Below are positions 46,101 to 57,347 of a stretch of 64,000 bases of DNA, in pieces. The notes below the pieces were generated by a model. That model did not search any database and was not told the DNA's origin. It saw only the letters and a list, made by a program, of their open reading frames with translations. The translations under genes were made by a program, and so were the position numbers. This DNA comes from Tilletiopsis washingtonensis (lineage: Eukaryota > Basidiomycota > Exobasidiomycetes > Entylomatales). The stretch covers positions 1 to 64,000 of the forward strand of contig NW_020312003.1 of assembly GCF_003144115.1 (NCBI RefSeq), in the 5' to 3' direction. Position 1 is the stretch's first letter. Every line of letters starts with the position of its first letter.

Positions 46101-46507
46101 GGCGCCGGCTGGCAGCAGCGAGGGGGCGCACCTGCTCTGGTGCCTCTGTGTGCAGCGAGCACGGCATCTTGCCGAGCACGGCGAGAGCCACGGGCACGAA
46201 GACATTGATGAATGCCGCCAGATCCTGTCCCTGGTACGCCTCGGACATGTCCTTGATCTCGCCGGCAACGACGAGCTTCGCCCGCAAGTCTGAGGCGCTG
46301 AGGTCAGCCCGGCCCGGCCGCACGACGAGCAAGCAGGCTGTCACCCGTCGTCAGACCTGCAGATGGCACTCACCCAGCTTGTCATCGAGCAAACGTGTCA
46401 CAAGCTGCTTCGGCTCGGGCGCCTGTGCCCTCCCGGCGCCTGCTGCCCCGGATGCAGCATTGGATGGCCCGGCCGAGGCCGACGGCGCCGCCTCAGACGA
46501 AGACATG
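34176..46507 (-). CDS. TRA1: Tra1/TRRAP, SAGA and NuA4 scaffold (PIKK pseudokinase)
   Basis: Eight exons (minus strand): 46374-46507, 46132-46297, 45758-46078, 44648-45704, 39298-44600, 36625-39243, 34350-36569 and 34176-34286; all phases agree and give 3976 residues, slightly above the yeast length of about 3740. The bulk is HEAT/TPR-type helical repeat, then a FAT domain (WNRWDDINAWSD-like stretch near 37420) and a PI3K-like domain at about residues 3500-3950. It ends in a FATC-type tail (EPTWHPWM). The kinase catalytic loop reads SARGPGRIHMSR where active PIKKs have GDRHxxN, and no DFG is present, as expected for the inactive Tra1 fold. Tra1 binds transcription activators and recruits SAGA and NuA4 acetyltransferases. 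A Gln-rich then Ala/Ser/Pro-rich insert of about 200 residues (3230-3440) precedes the pseudokinase. The last acceptor has two CAG choices 6 nt apart (34286 or 34280). Confidence 0.95.
36397..36471 (-). repeat. Gln-codon repeat inside TRA1
   Basis: Imperfect CAG/CAA tract on the minus strand encoding runs of glutamine mixed with Ala and Leu. It opens the low-complexity insert of Tra1 between the FAT domain and the pseudokinase. The mixed codons suggest it is old rather than a freshly expanded triplet. Confidence 0.8.
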
Positions 46508-47623
46508 GCGGTGCCCTCGCGACGGCCTCAGAACGCGAGCTTCCGCAGGAATCAGGCTCGCAGCACGACCAGCGAGATTTGAATGCCGCCAAGGTCGAGA
46601 GAGCTGCAGATGGCGCGGCCCTTGGTGCGATGGCGGGCGTCGAGAGAAGGAGTAGGGGAGGATGGTTGTCTCCGGTGCGGCACGTGACACCAGCGAACGA
46701 AAGAGGCCGCTCGGCAAATGGGGTATGGACAGATACGCAGCGGACCAGAGAAGCGCCAAGTGGGCCGTGAGAAGGAGGCGGCCGGGCGTGCCGTAGTGGA
46801 TGTGCACGCACGGCGGGGCGTGGGGGATGAATGGGGTGCAGCGAGACGGGCCGGAAGGATGCGCGCGCGGCGAAGCGTGACCCGACGCGCGCCGCTCCTT
46901 CTCGCGCCGCGTGCACTCGCCCGCTGACAGCGAAAGCCTCAGTCGCACCGTCAGGAGAACAGACTGTTTCTGCGTCTCAGTCTCGACGACAGGCAAGCAT
47001 ACATCACAGCGAGTCTCACACACGGCACCCGCTGTGCCGTGCGCTGCTCGTGGGGCTGCGATGGCGCGGAGGAACCGCGCGCGGCGGCAGCGCACTCGGG
47101 AAATCGCTTCGCGGGGGGGTCGCGGATGCGTCTCGCGGACCTCGCCAGACCCGGACATGCAGGTTGGGCGGCGAGTTGTATTGCTCCCACGCCTTTCTGA
47201 AGCCGCACTACCGCCTGGCCGCGCGAGTTCGTATTCACGCCTCCTGCGCGAGAGCTGGCCGACAGCTGCGCTGGCCCAACACCAGACATGGCCGGTGCGC
47301 GTCTCCCGTCACTTCCTTCCTTCCTGCCACACCTCCAGTCCAGAGCCTGCTCCGCCCAGCCACTTATCCTTAACTCGCACTGGCGGCGCCTCCTCCCGCT
47401 CTCGCTCCCTCACTTATCCTCCGCGCTCACGTCGCTCGGCTGCTGTGCGGCCGAAGCGTGCCGTCTAGCACCGGCTGCACCACTCAGCTCGGGCGGAGCA
47501 GCGAGCAGACCCGTCGGCTCGCTGCGCTGGACAAGCGCTGGCTGCACTGCTGCGTGCGGTAGCGGCTGAGTCAGAAAGCACAGCCAGGAGTCGTGGTGCG
47601 CCTCGCTGCACTGCCTGCCCAGC
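46508..47623. promoter_or_regulatory. Shared 5' region of TRA1 and PIK1
   Basis: A divergent spacer of 1.1 kb. It contains a pyrimidine-rich zone (about 47290-47410) before PIK1. I see no TATA box, no additional gene and no repeat; open frames here are shadows. Confidence 0.45.
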
Positions 47624-50600
47624 ATGGCGTCGCTCCTGCTCCGGCTGTTCAACTCGGACTACTTCAGCCCGCACCTGGCGCTGTCCTAGTGAGTCGACCG
47701 GCGAGCGGAGGCGTATCGCCGTACTCACGACTGTCTGCAGCCTCAAGACATACTCGGACAGCATCGGCATCACTGTGAGTCGGCTGGCGACGTGCTCGCT
47801 GCGCCCAGTCCGCGCGGCACCGAGCTCTTGCTCACGCGCCTCCTGGCGTGCGCAGTGGTACTTGGTCGAGCGGTTCCGCAGTGACTTTCCGTCGGAGGAG
47901 GTCGACTTCTACTGGCCGCAGCTGTGGTTAGTGCCGCTGCTGCTAGGTGCCCTGCATGCTGCTCACGCGAGGGCGACACAGCTATCTGCTTCTGAGCCGG
48001 CCGAGCGAGTCACGCGCGCTCGAGTCGTTTGTGCTCCAGCGCTGCGATGAGCAGGTCCATGTTGCGCTCCTTGTGAGTACATTGCGCGAGCTCGCTGAGG
48101 AGTGTGCTCATCATTGGCCTTCGCAGACGCTCTGGTACTTCCAGGCAGCGCTGTCCGACCTCAGCAGCGCGCCGCACTCGCCGTCATTTATGATCTGCCA
48201 GCGGGTTTTCAACGCATGCCAGCGCATTCTCTTCGACGACCCGCTCTCTTCGACCTCGCTGATCTCGACCACCACGTCATCGTCGTCCGTGGTCACCGGC
48301 TCTCGCCGCTCGCGCCTCGTTGTGGCCGCGCGCTCGAAGGCGGCACCCAAGGTGCTGCCTTCCAACGTGAAGGCCAGCATGGTCGGCCTTGGCGCAGTGC
48401 TCGCGAGCGTGCCGGGCATGCCGTCGCTAGCACAGATCTCGGGCAGAGTTGCAGTCGAGCAAGGGCGCAAGAAGCCTCTGGGCCTCGACAGGGCGGAGCT
48501 TGAAGGCACAGCAGACGCCGGACGCTTCTCAGGCTCTTCGGACGATGAAGAGTTCGAGGATGACGAGGGCGCGGGCGAAGCCGACGAGACAGACGAGGCG
48601 AAGGGCACCGGTCAGGGCAGCGGCGCTGAGTCTGCGTCGGACGGCAAAGCCTTGGCTGCCAATGGGGCGGAGGCCGAGAAGAGCGCGCCGCCCACGCTGC
48701 GCTCGCAGACGATGCCTGCGGGTGCCGCGAGCTCGCTCACTCCCGGTGGCATTCTCAAGCCGCCGAGCAAGCCAGCAGCATCGCCGCCGACCAGCGCCAA
48801 TCCGTTTGCAAGCTTTGCGTCGCGCTTCGATGCTGGCTTCTCCGACTTCCGCGACAAGGCTGCTGCTGCCGTGGGCGACGCGCTGGGCCAGACGTTCGGC
48901 GTCGACTTTGTGCCGGGGCCGGAGTCAAGCCGGAAGCCCAAGGCGCCGCCTGCCTGGCACCCGCAGCGTCGGAGACCGCGCCTCTCGCTAGAGCAGGGCG
49001 CCAACCGCTTCCGGTCGGCACCCAATCTCGCAATGGCGCGTCACGGCGGCAATGCCTCGCCCTTTGCATCGACAACGACGTTTGCTGAGGCGACCGGCGG
49101 CGCCGCTCCGAACGCAGACGCGGTGCTGGCGCAGTACGATCCAGAGGCCCGGCGGCGTCTGCTGCGATCCAACTACTGCCGCGTCCAGACGCAGTTCCTG
49201 CTCACGCTGCAGGACATATCGGCGCGCATGCTGCTGATACCCAAGCCGGCACGACTCTCCGCGCTCAGGGCCGAGCTGACGCAGCTGAACCATTCGCTGC
49301 CGAGCGAAGTCTGCTTTCCGCTGTGGTGCCGTGCAGAGGCACGAGACGGAGCCGAGGCCAGTGCGACGAAACCGCCGGAAGAGGAAGAGGGCGAGAGCAT
49401 GGCGGCCAAGCACCGCGCCGGGCGCCACCACCGCGTGGTGCGCATCAACCCGTCCGAGGCAGTCGTGCTGAACTCGGCGGATCGCGTGCCGTTCCTGCTG
49501 CACGTCGAGGTGCTTCACGACGACTTGGACTTCGATCCAGACAGGCGGCAAAACCGCGAGAGTCTCAAGAAGCTCGTTGTGCAGGAGGACACGCGGCGGA
49601 GAAAGTTTGCCTCCTCGCGCAGCTTTGCGCTCTCCGACTCGAGCCGCGACCACAGCATTGGAGCACGCGAGGACGCGACTGCGTCGTCCAGCACGCCTGC
49701 GACGCCTGGACTGTCGTCCGACGATCCCATGGCACTCGCTGAGTCAACAGGCTCGAACACCGCTGCGCCGCCGCCCGCGCCGGAGGTGGCCACTGCGCAA
49801 GTTCCGTTGTCGTCGCCTCTGCGCGCCGAATATGCGGTGCCCGAGGATGATGGAGAGGAAGTGGACCTGACTGAGCAGGCATTCGGGTCCGACCTTGCGG
49901 CCTTTGGCGAGGAGAGGGAAGCAGGCTCCAGCGACGAGGACGACCTCACGGCGATGAACCGCGACCACGACACTGCAGCCTGGACCTCGGCGCGCGGCGC
50001 CAAGCAAAAGGCCGAGCAGGCCGCCGCGCAGTTCTCGCTAGACGAGTACTCGGAGCGGATGCGCACGGCGGCAGTCATGCTTGCGCAGCTCAACCAGAGC
50101 ACCAATGCCGCAGCGCACCCGATCGTGGCGCACAACCCGAACGTCAGCGCCACGGCACAGGGTGGCTGGAGCAGCTGGCTGACCGGCACGAGCTGGGCCG
50201 GCGTCGTGGCGCCCACCAAGAGCGAGGCTGGACAGGGCAGCGCGGGCATCACTGCGCCAGTCACCGGCAGTACTGCGCCAGCCGCGCCGCGGGCGTCGAC
50301 TTCGGGCGCCGTGTCGGAAGGCATGGCGCAGGCTCTTGCTGCAGGTGCGCCTGGCGGTGCCAAGGTGCTGCACGCTGACACGGAGGCGATCCGGCGGCGC
50401 ATCATGCAGGAGATGATGGCGCTGGAAGAGGAACGCATGGAGCGCATGAACGCCGCCGGACGGCACGTCGGCCGCGGCCGGCGCCGCACCAACGAGCCCG
50501 ACGAGGACGAGGAGACGGTGATGCGCGCCGTCAACAAGGACGACCCGTCGGCGGCCATGTTCCGCGAGTCGTGGGCGATGAAGAAGGCGCGCATCCGTGC

Positions 50601-51672
50601 CTCGAGCCCGTACGGGCATCTCGAGTCGTGGGACGTCTTCTCGGTCATCGTCAAGACTGGCGCGGACCTGCGGCAGGAGCAGCTCGCCGTGCAGCTCATC
50701 TCCGAGTTTGGCCGCATCTGGAAGGAGACGCAGTCGCGCTGCTGGGTGCGCTACTTCCGCATCCTCGTCACGAGCGAGAACTCGGGCCTCATGGAGACGG
50801 TCACCGACGCCGTGTCCGTGCACTCGATCAAGAAGGAGGCCTACTCGCGGCGCGTCGCCGAGGGCAAGATCGGCACGTACAATCTCTACGACCACTTCTG
50901 CGACGTGCGTACTGCTCCCGCTCTGCTTTTGCGGTCGTTGCTGACTGACCTCTCCTTCTAGTCCTTCGGCGAGCCGTCGTCGTCGAAGTTCAACCGCGCG
51001 CGCGAGCGCTTCATGGAGTCGCTGGCCGCCTACTCGATCATCTCGTACCTGCTGCAGATCAAGGACCGGCACAACGGCAACATCCTCATCGACGGCGACG
51101 GGCGCCTGATTCGTGAGTCGGATGTGCGAGCCGCTCGCGCTGCATTGCTCATGCGCGCCGCAGACATCGACTTTGGCTTCATGCTCGGCATCTCGCCCGG
51201 CGGCGTCGGCTTCGAGGCGGCGCCGTTCAAGCTGACGCAGGACTACATTGACATCATCGGCGGCACCGAGAGCCCCAAGTGGGCCGAGTTCAAGCTGCTG
51301 GTGCAGCACGGCTTCCGCGATGTGCGCAAACACGCCGAGCGCATCATCATGATGATCGAGCTGATGCAGCGAGGTGCGTGGCAGCCGCAGGCCGCATGCC
51401 GGCCGCCCGCTGACTTCCAACCTGCCCACACCAGACTCGAAGCTGCCGTGCTTCTCGCTCGGCGAGCTCACCGCGTCGAATCTGCGCGACCGCTTCCAGC
51501 TCGGCCTCAGCTCGTCGCAGAGCGACGCCTTCGTCGACCGCCTCGTCGAGTCGTCGGCCAACTCGGTGTTCACGCGCCTCTACGACCGATACCAGTGCGT
51601 GTGCCCTGCGCACACCTCGCCCCGTCCAGTGCTGACCCTCCGGCCAGATATCATGCTCAGGGCGTGCTATGA
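47624..51672 (+). CDS. PIK1: Phosphatidylinositol 4-kinase Pik1 (PI4K-beta type)
   Basis: Nine exons: 47624-47688, 47741-47774, 47856-47926, 47982-48072, 48127-50904, 50962-51112, 51164-51373, 51435-51594 and 51648-51672; 1194 residues. It makes PI4P at the Golgi for secretion. The N-terminus (LLLRLFNSDYFSP, then YWPQLCYLLLSRPSES built across exon 3/4) is the lipid-kinase-unique helical region. A long acidic/serine-rich centre follows, then the kinase domain from about residue 895 (ESWDVFSVIVKTGADLRQEQ). The catalytic loop is IKDRHNGNIL, and HIDFGFMLG is assembled across exons 6/7. The PI4K C-terminus YHAQGVL is completed by a last exon of only 25 nt. Exon 3 uses a GTTAGT donor (47927); other choices there break the frame. 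The 48073-48126 intron is a stopless multiple of three. Convergent with RER1. Confidence 0.93.
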
Positions 51673-51961
51673 GATCCTCTCGCGGCGTCCGGGAGGAAAC
51701 ACCGCCGTCACCCGCCTCTATACCCGCCGCTCCCTGCATGCGCCGTGATGTATCAACCTCTCTCGCGCTGCTGCCCGCCTTGCAGTGGCGGCAAGCATCC
51801 ATTGCAAAAGAAGAGCATCTGAGACCCAGTCGGCGATGCTCGAGGGAAGAGCGGGCCTTCGGGCAGCCCCCGAGCCACGCAGCGCCGTGCGTGGGCTTTG
51901 CAGGGTCTGCTGCGCGCACCTCGATCTAGGGCAGTCCGAGGCACTGCCGGCTGTTCCGCCC

Positions 51962-53194
51962 TTACTTCTGCCCATACCGCTGCTTGCGCCCGAGGTCGAA
52001 GGGCACGTACCTGTCGCGCGCATGTGTCAGAGGTGCACACGCGGACAGCAGCTGGCGCCGCGACTCACTTGTACTTGACCATGTGTGCAATCTGGCGCCG
52101 CATGGTTATCCCGAACAGCACGAAGAAGTAGAGGACGAGGATCGGCACGAACACGGGAATGTCGAACGCCCGCGTGATCGTGCAGCCGAGCGAGATGAGC
52201 ACGGCCTGCGTCGCAGAGAGCCAGAACTGGAGCGCGCGGCGAGGTCAGCAACAGGGCTTGCAGCGGATCGAGGCTGCGCGCCAAACAGCGCTCATCCGAG
52301 CGCGTGTCACCCTCTCTGCCAGGAACCCACAGCTCGGAGCCCGCCGCACAGCAGTGGCTCGACCCAGCATGTCCACTCCTCGCAGCATCCAAGATTGCCG
52401 CCCTGCGCGACTTCTTGCTTCGCATCACGGCTGCCAGGAAGAGCCGATACCTTCGCCGCTCTGCCCGCAAGACCCTCACAGCAAGTCTACAGCACGGGCG
52501 CATCCGCTAATCAGCCGCATGCGCCTCTGCACTCACCTTGAACTCTGGCAGTCTCCGGATGAAGGGCCGGAACTCCTCCTCTGGCTGCGTCGCGCCAAAC
52601 ATGCCGCTCATCAGCCCACCACCGCCGCCGCCGCCGCGCGGGAACGACGCCGCCGAGGCCGACGTGGGCAGGCCCGGCTCGCCGTCCTCCATGTCCTGCT
52701 CGGCCAGGTCCTCGTTGATGGAAGGGTCGAACTTGGGCTGCAGGAAGGCGAGGAAGAGGTTGAGGAGGTAGATGAAGAGGGCGTAGCAAACTGGTGACAG
52801 AAGGTGTCAGCCAAGAGGCAAGTACGACAGGTGCGGTGCAGGCAGGTACCGCAGTCATCGCTGCGCTGCTGCCAGGCTCCGTGCATCGTCGCCAGCCCGC
52901 TACACTGCTACCGTGCGCTGCGCTGCTCGCTCGTCGCTGCACGCTGTCCTGCGCCGCGCTGCTCGCTCATCGCTGCACCACTGCACACGCACCGATGTAC
53001 CAGCCCTGCCCGAAGATGACGCGCAGCATGAAGAGCGCCAGCAGCGCGCCCGTGGTGCCCCAGCGGCGCGCCGTGTAAGGGGTGGTGGAGTCGAGGAAGA
53101 CCTGCACGCGCTGCTGTGCCGCGTTGCTCTGGCGCAGCAGGTTCTGCATGACGGGCGGCGACGAGTCGAGCTCGTCTCCCTGCGGCTGCATCAT
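51962..53194 (-). CDS. RER1: Rer1, ER-Golgi membrane protein retrieval receptor
   Basis: Exons (minus strand) 52993-53194, 52537-52790, 52069-52226 and 51962-52010; 220 residues. Rer1 is a four-pass Golgi protein that returns ER membrane proteins through COPI vesicles. Family marks: WGTTGALLALFMLRVI (TM1), ALFIYLLNLFLAFLQPKFDPS (TM2), EEFRPFIRRLPEFKFW before TM3, VPILVLYFFVLFGITMRRQI (TM4) and the tail MVKYKYVPFDLGRKQRYG. The loop between TM2 and TM3 carries a seven-glycine run (GGGGGGG) encoded by GCC/GGC-type repeats. Two adjacent ATGs begin the frame (53194 and 53191); the first is used here. Head-to-head with MMM1, 284 nt between start codons. Confidence 0.95.
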
Positions 53195-53478
53195 GGTGGG
53201 CGGCAGTGCGGGGGCTGCGAGCGGGCGGCGCTGGGGAATAGCCAGAGCGCTGGTGCTGGAAGATGTGGCAGCAAGGCAGGAAGCAAGCCGGCGCGCCGCG
53301 CGTGTTGCCGGACGCGGCGGAGGCCCGGTGCCTGCGCCACGTTGCGCGCTCAGCAGCACCGCCCAGCTTCCTGCTCCCACGCCTGTCTGTCACGTGCGAC
53401 GCCTGGGCCCTGGCTGCCTCGCTTGGCCTTGCGCTGGCCTCCTTCTCCTCCACATCCCTCTCTGCCAAGCACGCTGCG
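53195..53478. promoter_or_regulatory. Bidirectional promoter region of RER1 and MMM1
   Basis: Only 284 nt separate the two divergent start codons, so both promoters and leaders must fit here. The MMM1 frame is open upstream with an ATG at 53263, but that would place its leader almost against RER1. The extra residues do not look like Mmm1. Confidence 0.6.
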
Positions 53479-55069
53479 ATGGCCAGCGCTCCCGCCGCAG
53501 CGCCGCCGGCGCCGGGCTCGGCCTTTGCGCTGCTCTCGCTGCGCCCCACCTTCACGCAGGGCCTGCTCGTGGGCCAGCTGAGCATCGTCGTGCTGCTGCT
53601 CATCCTGCTGCGCTTCCTCCTCTTTGCCGACCCCGACGCCTCGCCGTCGCGCCGCCGCCAGCGCGGGCCCATCAGCGCGCCCTCGGCGTGGCCCTCGTCG
53701 GCGCGCAAGAACGCCGCAGCACCGCCGCCGCCACTGCGCAGCACGCCGCGTGTGCCGCCGCGGCACCTGGCCGAGCGCGCCGGCTACGACGTCGGCGCCC
53801 ACGCGCCCGAGAGCACCGACTGGGTCAACGTGCTGCTCGCGCTGGCGCTGCACGGCTACCGCGAGGATCTGGCGGCGGGCAATGAGGGTGGCGCCCGCGC
53901 GGCCGTGGAGCACATTCTCAATGCCGCGGTGGAGGGCAAGACGGCCGGGACGCTCCTGGTGAGTACGGGTGAACGCACACCGATGCCTGCTCGGCATGGA
54001 CACAAGAGCAGCAGGCTTCTTTCGGCGCCCAGGGCTGAGGCAGCGCTCTCCAGGATCGCATCACTGTAACATCAGTCGACATCGGCAACGCCTTTCCGCA
54101 CCTTTCCGACGTGCGCGTGCGGCCATCAGACGAAGCCGGCGGCCTGGTGAGTGCGCCAGCCCATGTAACAAACAGAGTCTCAGCTCATGGTCCGTGCAGC
54201 GCATCGAGGCAGAGATCGAGTACGTCGACCAGATCGAGCTCAGCATCGAGACGCAGCTCGTCGTCAACTACCCGCGGCCGCGCTTTGCGATCCTGCCGAT
54301 CTCGCTGGGCCTCATTATCGAGCGGCTCAGCGGCACGGTGCGTCTGCCGCAGTGAGGCGCATGCGCGTCGTCGCTCACGTTTCCTCCGCAGATCTCCATC
54401 GAGCTGGTCTCGAGCTCCAGCACGCCCGCAGACGCACGCAGCCGGCATGCCGTGCGCCTCTCGCTGCACCCCGACTTTGCGCTCGATGCACGCGCCTCGA
54501 GCCAGCTGGGCTCGCGCGCCAAGCTCGTCGACGTGCCCAAGCTCGAGCAGATCCTCGTCGAGCGGCTGCGCGCCGCCGTGCACGCGCGCCTCGTGTGGCC
54601 GCGCTTCGTCTCGCTCTCGCTGCCAGACTTGGTGGCGTCTGCCCTGCTGCCGCGCGTCGTCGAAGCGGCAGTGACGGCCGCTGCGACGGCCTCGCCGCCC
54701 ACGCCCGGTGCACAGGGCGAGACGCGCGAACAGATGCTTGGCCGCCAGGCCTCGGCGCGCGCCGCTGGCGCTCTCGGTCCCGGCGGCGGTCTCTTCTTCG
54801 AGCATCCGCACGCGGCCCACGCACACGCGCGCGAGACGGGCAGCAGCGTCTCGGGCAGTGCATTCCCGCCGTCCGCCTCAGTCGCAGGCGGGCCCAGCGC
54901 CGCTCGGCCAGGCTTCGCGCGCGCACCCTCATCCCACCTGCGTAGCATGCCGCTGCAGCACGAGCCGCAGCACATCCCGGCCGTCGAGGCATGGCGCAAC
55001 CACGCGAGCGCAGCGACAGGCGTTGAGCTGCGCGCCGGTGCCGACGCACGACAGCGCAACGCGCGGTGA
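53479..55069 (+). CDS. MMM1: ERMES subunit Mmm1 (SMP domain)
   Basis: Exons 53479-53958, 54054-54146, 54200-54337 and 54392-55069, all phase 0; 462 residues. Mmm1 is the ER-anchored subunit of the ER-mitochondria encounter structure and transfers phospholipids with Mdm12. The N-terminus shows the conserved FTQGLLVGQLSIVVLLLIL transmembrane anchor, followed by a Pro/Ser-rich linker. The SMP domain starts at ESTDWVNVLLALAL and runs through DITVTSVDIG-type, EIEYVDQIELSIETQL and RLVWPRFVSLSLP segments across the exon joints. The last 120 residues are low-complexity. The start at 53479 (MASAPAAAPPAPG) is chosen over an upstream ATG at 53263 because the family begins shortly before the membrane anchor. 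Its stop is 74 nt from the carboxypeptidase stop. Confidence 0.93.
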
Positions 55070-55143
55070 CACTGGGACGGCGGCTGCAAATGGAATTGTT
55101 GCCCGCTGCATGTGACGCGACCTTTTGGCGCTTGATGAACCTC

Positions 55144-57347
55144 TCACAGCTCGCGGTCAGCATCGACCAGGCGGATGAGGTGCGAGTAGAAGTCGACGAG
55201 GCGCGCATCGGCAGTGAAGTGCTCGTTGACGCTGTGCACGCCAAAGCCCGTGCCGAGGCCTGTGGCGTCGGGCGCGAAGCTGGCCGGGCCGTAGCGGAAA
55301 ATGCTGAGGCGAGAGGAGCGTGAGCGAGTGCGAGTGGAGCAAGAGCGCGAGCCGGCTCACTTGCGCGTCAGCGACCAGTAGTAGCGCGTGTCGGTGTTGC
55401 CCTGCATCGTCGCGGGCACCTGCGAGCGGGACATCAGCGCACGGACGAAACCCTCGACGCAGGCAGACTCACAACCGTGACACCCTCGCCGCCGCTCAGC
55501 ACCGGCAGGCCGTCCTCGTCCACGCGGTACGTGTCGCGGATGACCGAGCTGAGCAGCCGGAAGGCATGCGCGTCCTTGCCGACGACCGGCGTGCGCGGCG
55601 CGGGCTCCAGTGAGCCGGCCCACTCGGCGACAGTGATCTTGCCCAGGAAGGGCGCGGAGGGGTCCGCCTTGCCGCTGCAGGATCGACACGTGTCAGCTCT
55701 CAGCGACACGGACAAACACAGGCCAAGCGCACCTCAGGTCCTCGCCGAACGCCTCCAGCGAGAGATGGAAGTCCTTGGCCGCCTGGCGCAGCAGCTTGCG
55801 GTACATCTCCTTGACCGCCTCGACGTTGGACCACGTGGCGATGCGGTGGTCGATGGAGGCCTCGACGCCCTCGGGCAGCGCGTTGATCTTGGTGCCGCCA
55901 TGGATGATGTCGATGGCGCGCGTGGTGAAGAGCGGGCTGGCAGGACAGAGTCAGCATGAGTGATTCGACTGCATGGTGAGGCAGCTCACTTGGCCAGCTG
56001 GCGAGGCAGCACCTCGAGCACGCGCTGCTCGGCGCGCTTGATGCGGCGGTCGCGGCCGCTCGACGGCGTGAGGCGGTCAAGCGCGAGTGCCGCGCGTGCG
56101 AGCCACGACATGCTTGAGTGGTCGACGTCGATCGACGAGCGACGCGCCCAAGCCAGGTCGCGCAGTGCACGGCGCACATTGTCGGGCATCCTGGGCGAGT
56201 GGCGCAGGCAGAGCAGCTGCTTCAGCGGCGCGGACTCGCCGGCGGGGAAGCGGCGCTCCTCGGGCGCCTTCTCCATGGCAGTGAGGATGGAGGCGAGCAT
56301 GCCGATCGACGTGTGCACGGGCGCGCCGCTCGAGTGGCCGCCGGGCGTGTCGATGCGCAGCGCAATGTGCGCCTGTCCCTTCTCCTCGACGGCAACGATG
56401 GCAACGGGCATGCCCAGCGCGTCGTTCTTGCCAAAGTTGGGCGTGCCCTCGTCGAGCAGCAGCGCCACGCTGTCCTTGCCGAGGCGCTCCTCGAGCGCCT
56501 TGGCCAGATGGCCGCCGCCGTGCGGGCCGCTGGCCTCCTCGTCGAAGCCAAACGCCACGATGATGGTGCGCGCGGGCGAGAACTCGGCCTCGGGGTCGAG
56601 CAGCGCCTCGAGCGTGCTCATGATGCCAATCACCCATGCCTTGGCATCGTGGCTGCCGCGGCCCCACACGGTGCCGTTCTCGTAGTGGCCCGAGAACGGC
56701 GGGAAGCGCCAGCTGCCGACGGTCTGCGGGTCGACGGGCACGACGTCTGCGCGGGGACGTGAGCGAAGGTACTGGCTGTGTGCTGCGGTGTGCTCACCCT
56801 GGTGCGCCGTCAGCAGGATCGGCTTGAGGCTCTTGTCGCTGCCCTGCCACGTGTAGAGGAGCGCGTGCGAGTTGACAAGCTCGCGCTTAACGGGGCCATC
56901 CTCGGCGTGCGTGCGCGGAAAGGCGTCGGCGAGAAAGTTACGGAACGGCTCGAAGCGCGTCTGCCAGCGCTCGTTGTCGTCGGCGGGCGAGGGCCAGTTG
57001 TCGCCGACGCTCGTGTCGAGCTGCACGGCGCGCGAGAGGCGCTCGGCGTACGTGTCGACGGAGGGGATGGGCGTGGGGTACATGGCCACGTGCGGCGCCT
57101 GCTGCGGGCAGTCGCTGTTAGCGGGGTGCGGTGCGGCGGCGGCCTCGAGCTGCGCGGCGAGCCAGCTGAAGCTGCCGGCGGGGCGCAGGGCGGGCGCCAG
57201 CGCATTGCCGCCCTGCCACAGGCTGGCGCCGACGAGGAGCAGCAGCGAGGCGAGCAGCGCACGCGCCCACGGCGGCGATGCCGTGCGGCTGCGTCGCGGT
57301 GCTGCGCCGGCGGGCAGCAGTGGGGCCTTCTCGAAGTGAGCTGGCAT
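55144..57347 (-). CDS. Carboxypeptidase S-like M20 metallopeptidase, membrane-anchored
   Basis: Six exons (minus strand): 56798-57347, 55990-56746, 55733-55936, 55473-55674, 55361-55419 and 55144-55303; 643 residues. Zinc-dependent M20 peptidase close to yeast vacuolar Cps1. Ligand motifs after splicing: TAHQDVVPVD (His), GRGSHDAKAW (bridging Asp), FDEEASGP (catalytic Glu and ligand Glu), a DEGT motif, and the terminal NEHF His. A single hydrophobic segment near residues 27-47 (ALLASLLLLVGASLW) after a short basic N-terminus suggests a type II signal anchor, as in Cps1. ATG at 57347 is the only start giving that anchor. The intron at 56747-56797 is a stopless multiple of three, and its removal is required to rebuild the HQDVVP zinc motif. 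Likely role: peptide turnover in the vacuole lumen for nitrogen supply. Confidence 0.92.

Noticed and set aside
50038-51573. A 511-codon minus-strand frame
   Set aside because: Antisense to the PIK1 kinase exons, which carry conserved motifs; a composition artefact.
53263-53478. Upstream ATG giving Mmm1 72 extra N-terminal residues
   Set aside because: Mmm1 proteins begin shortly before the membrane anchor, and the extension would crowd the 284-nt bidirectional promoter with RER1.
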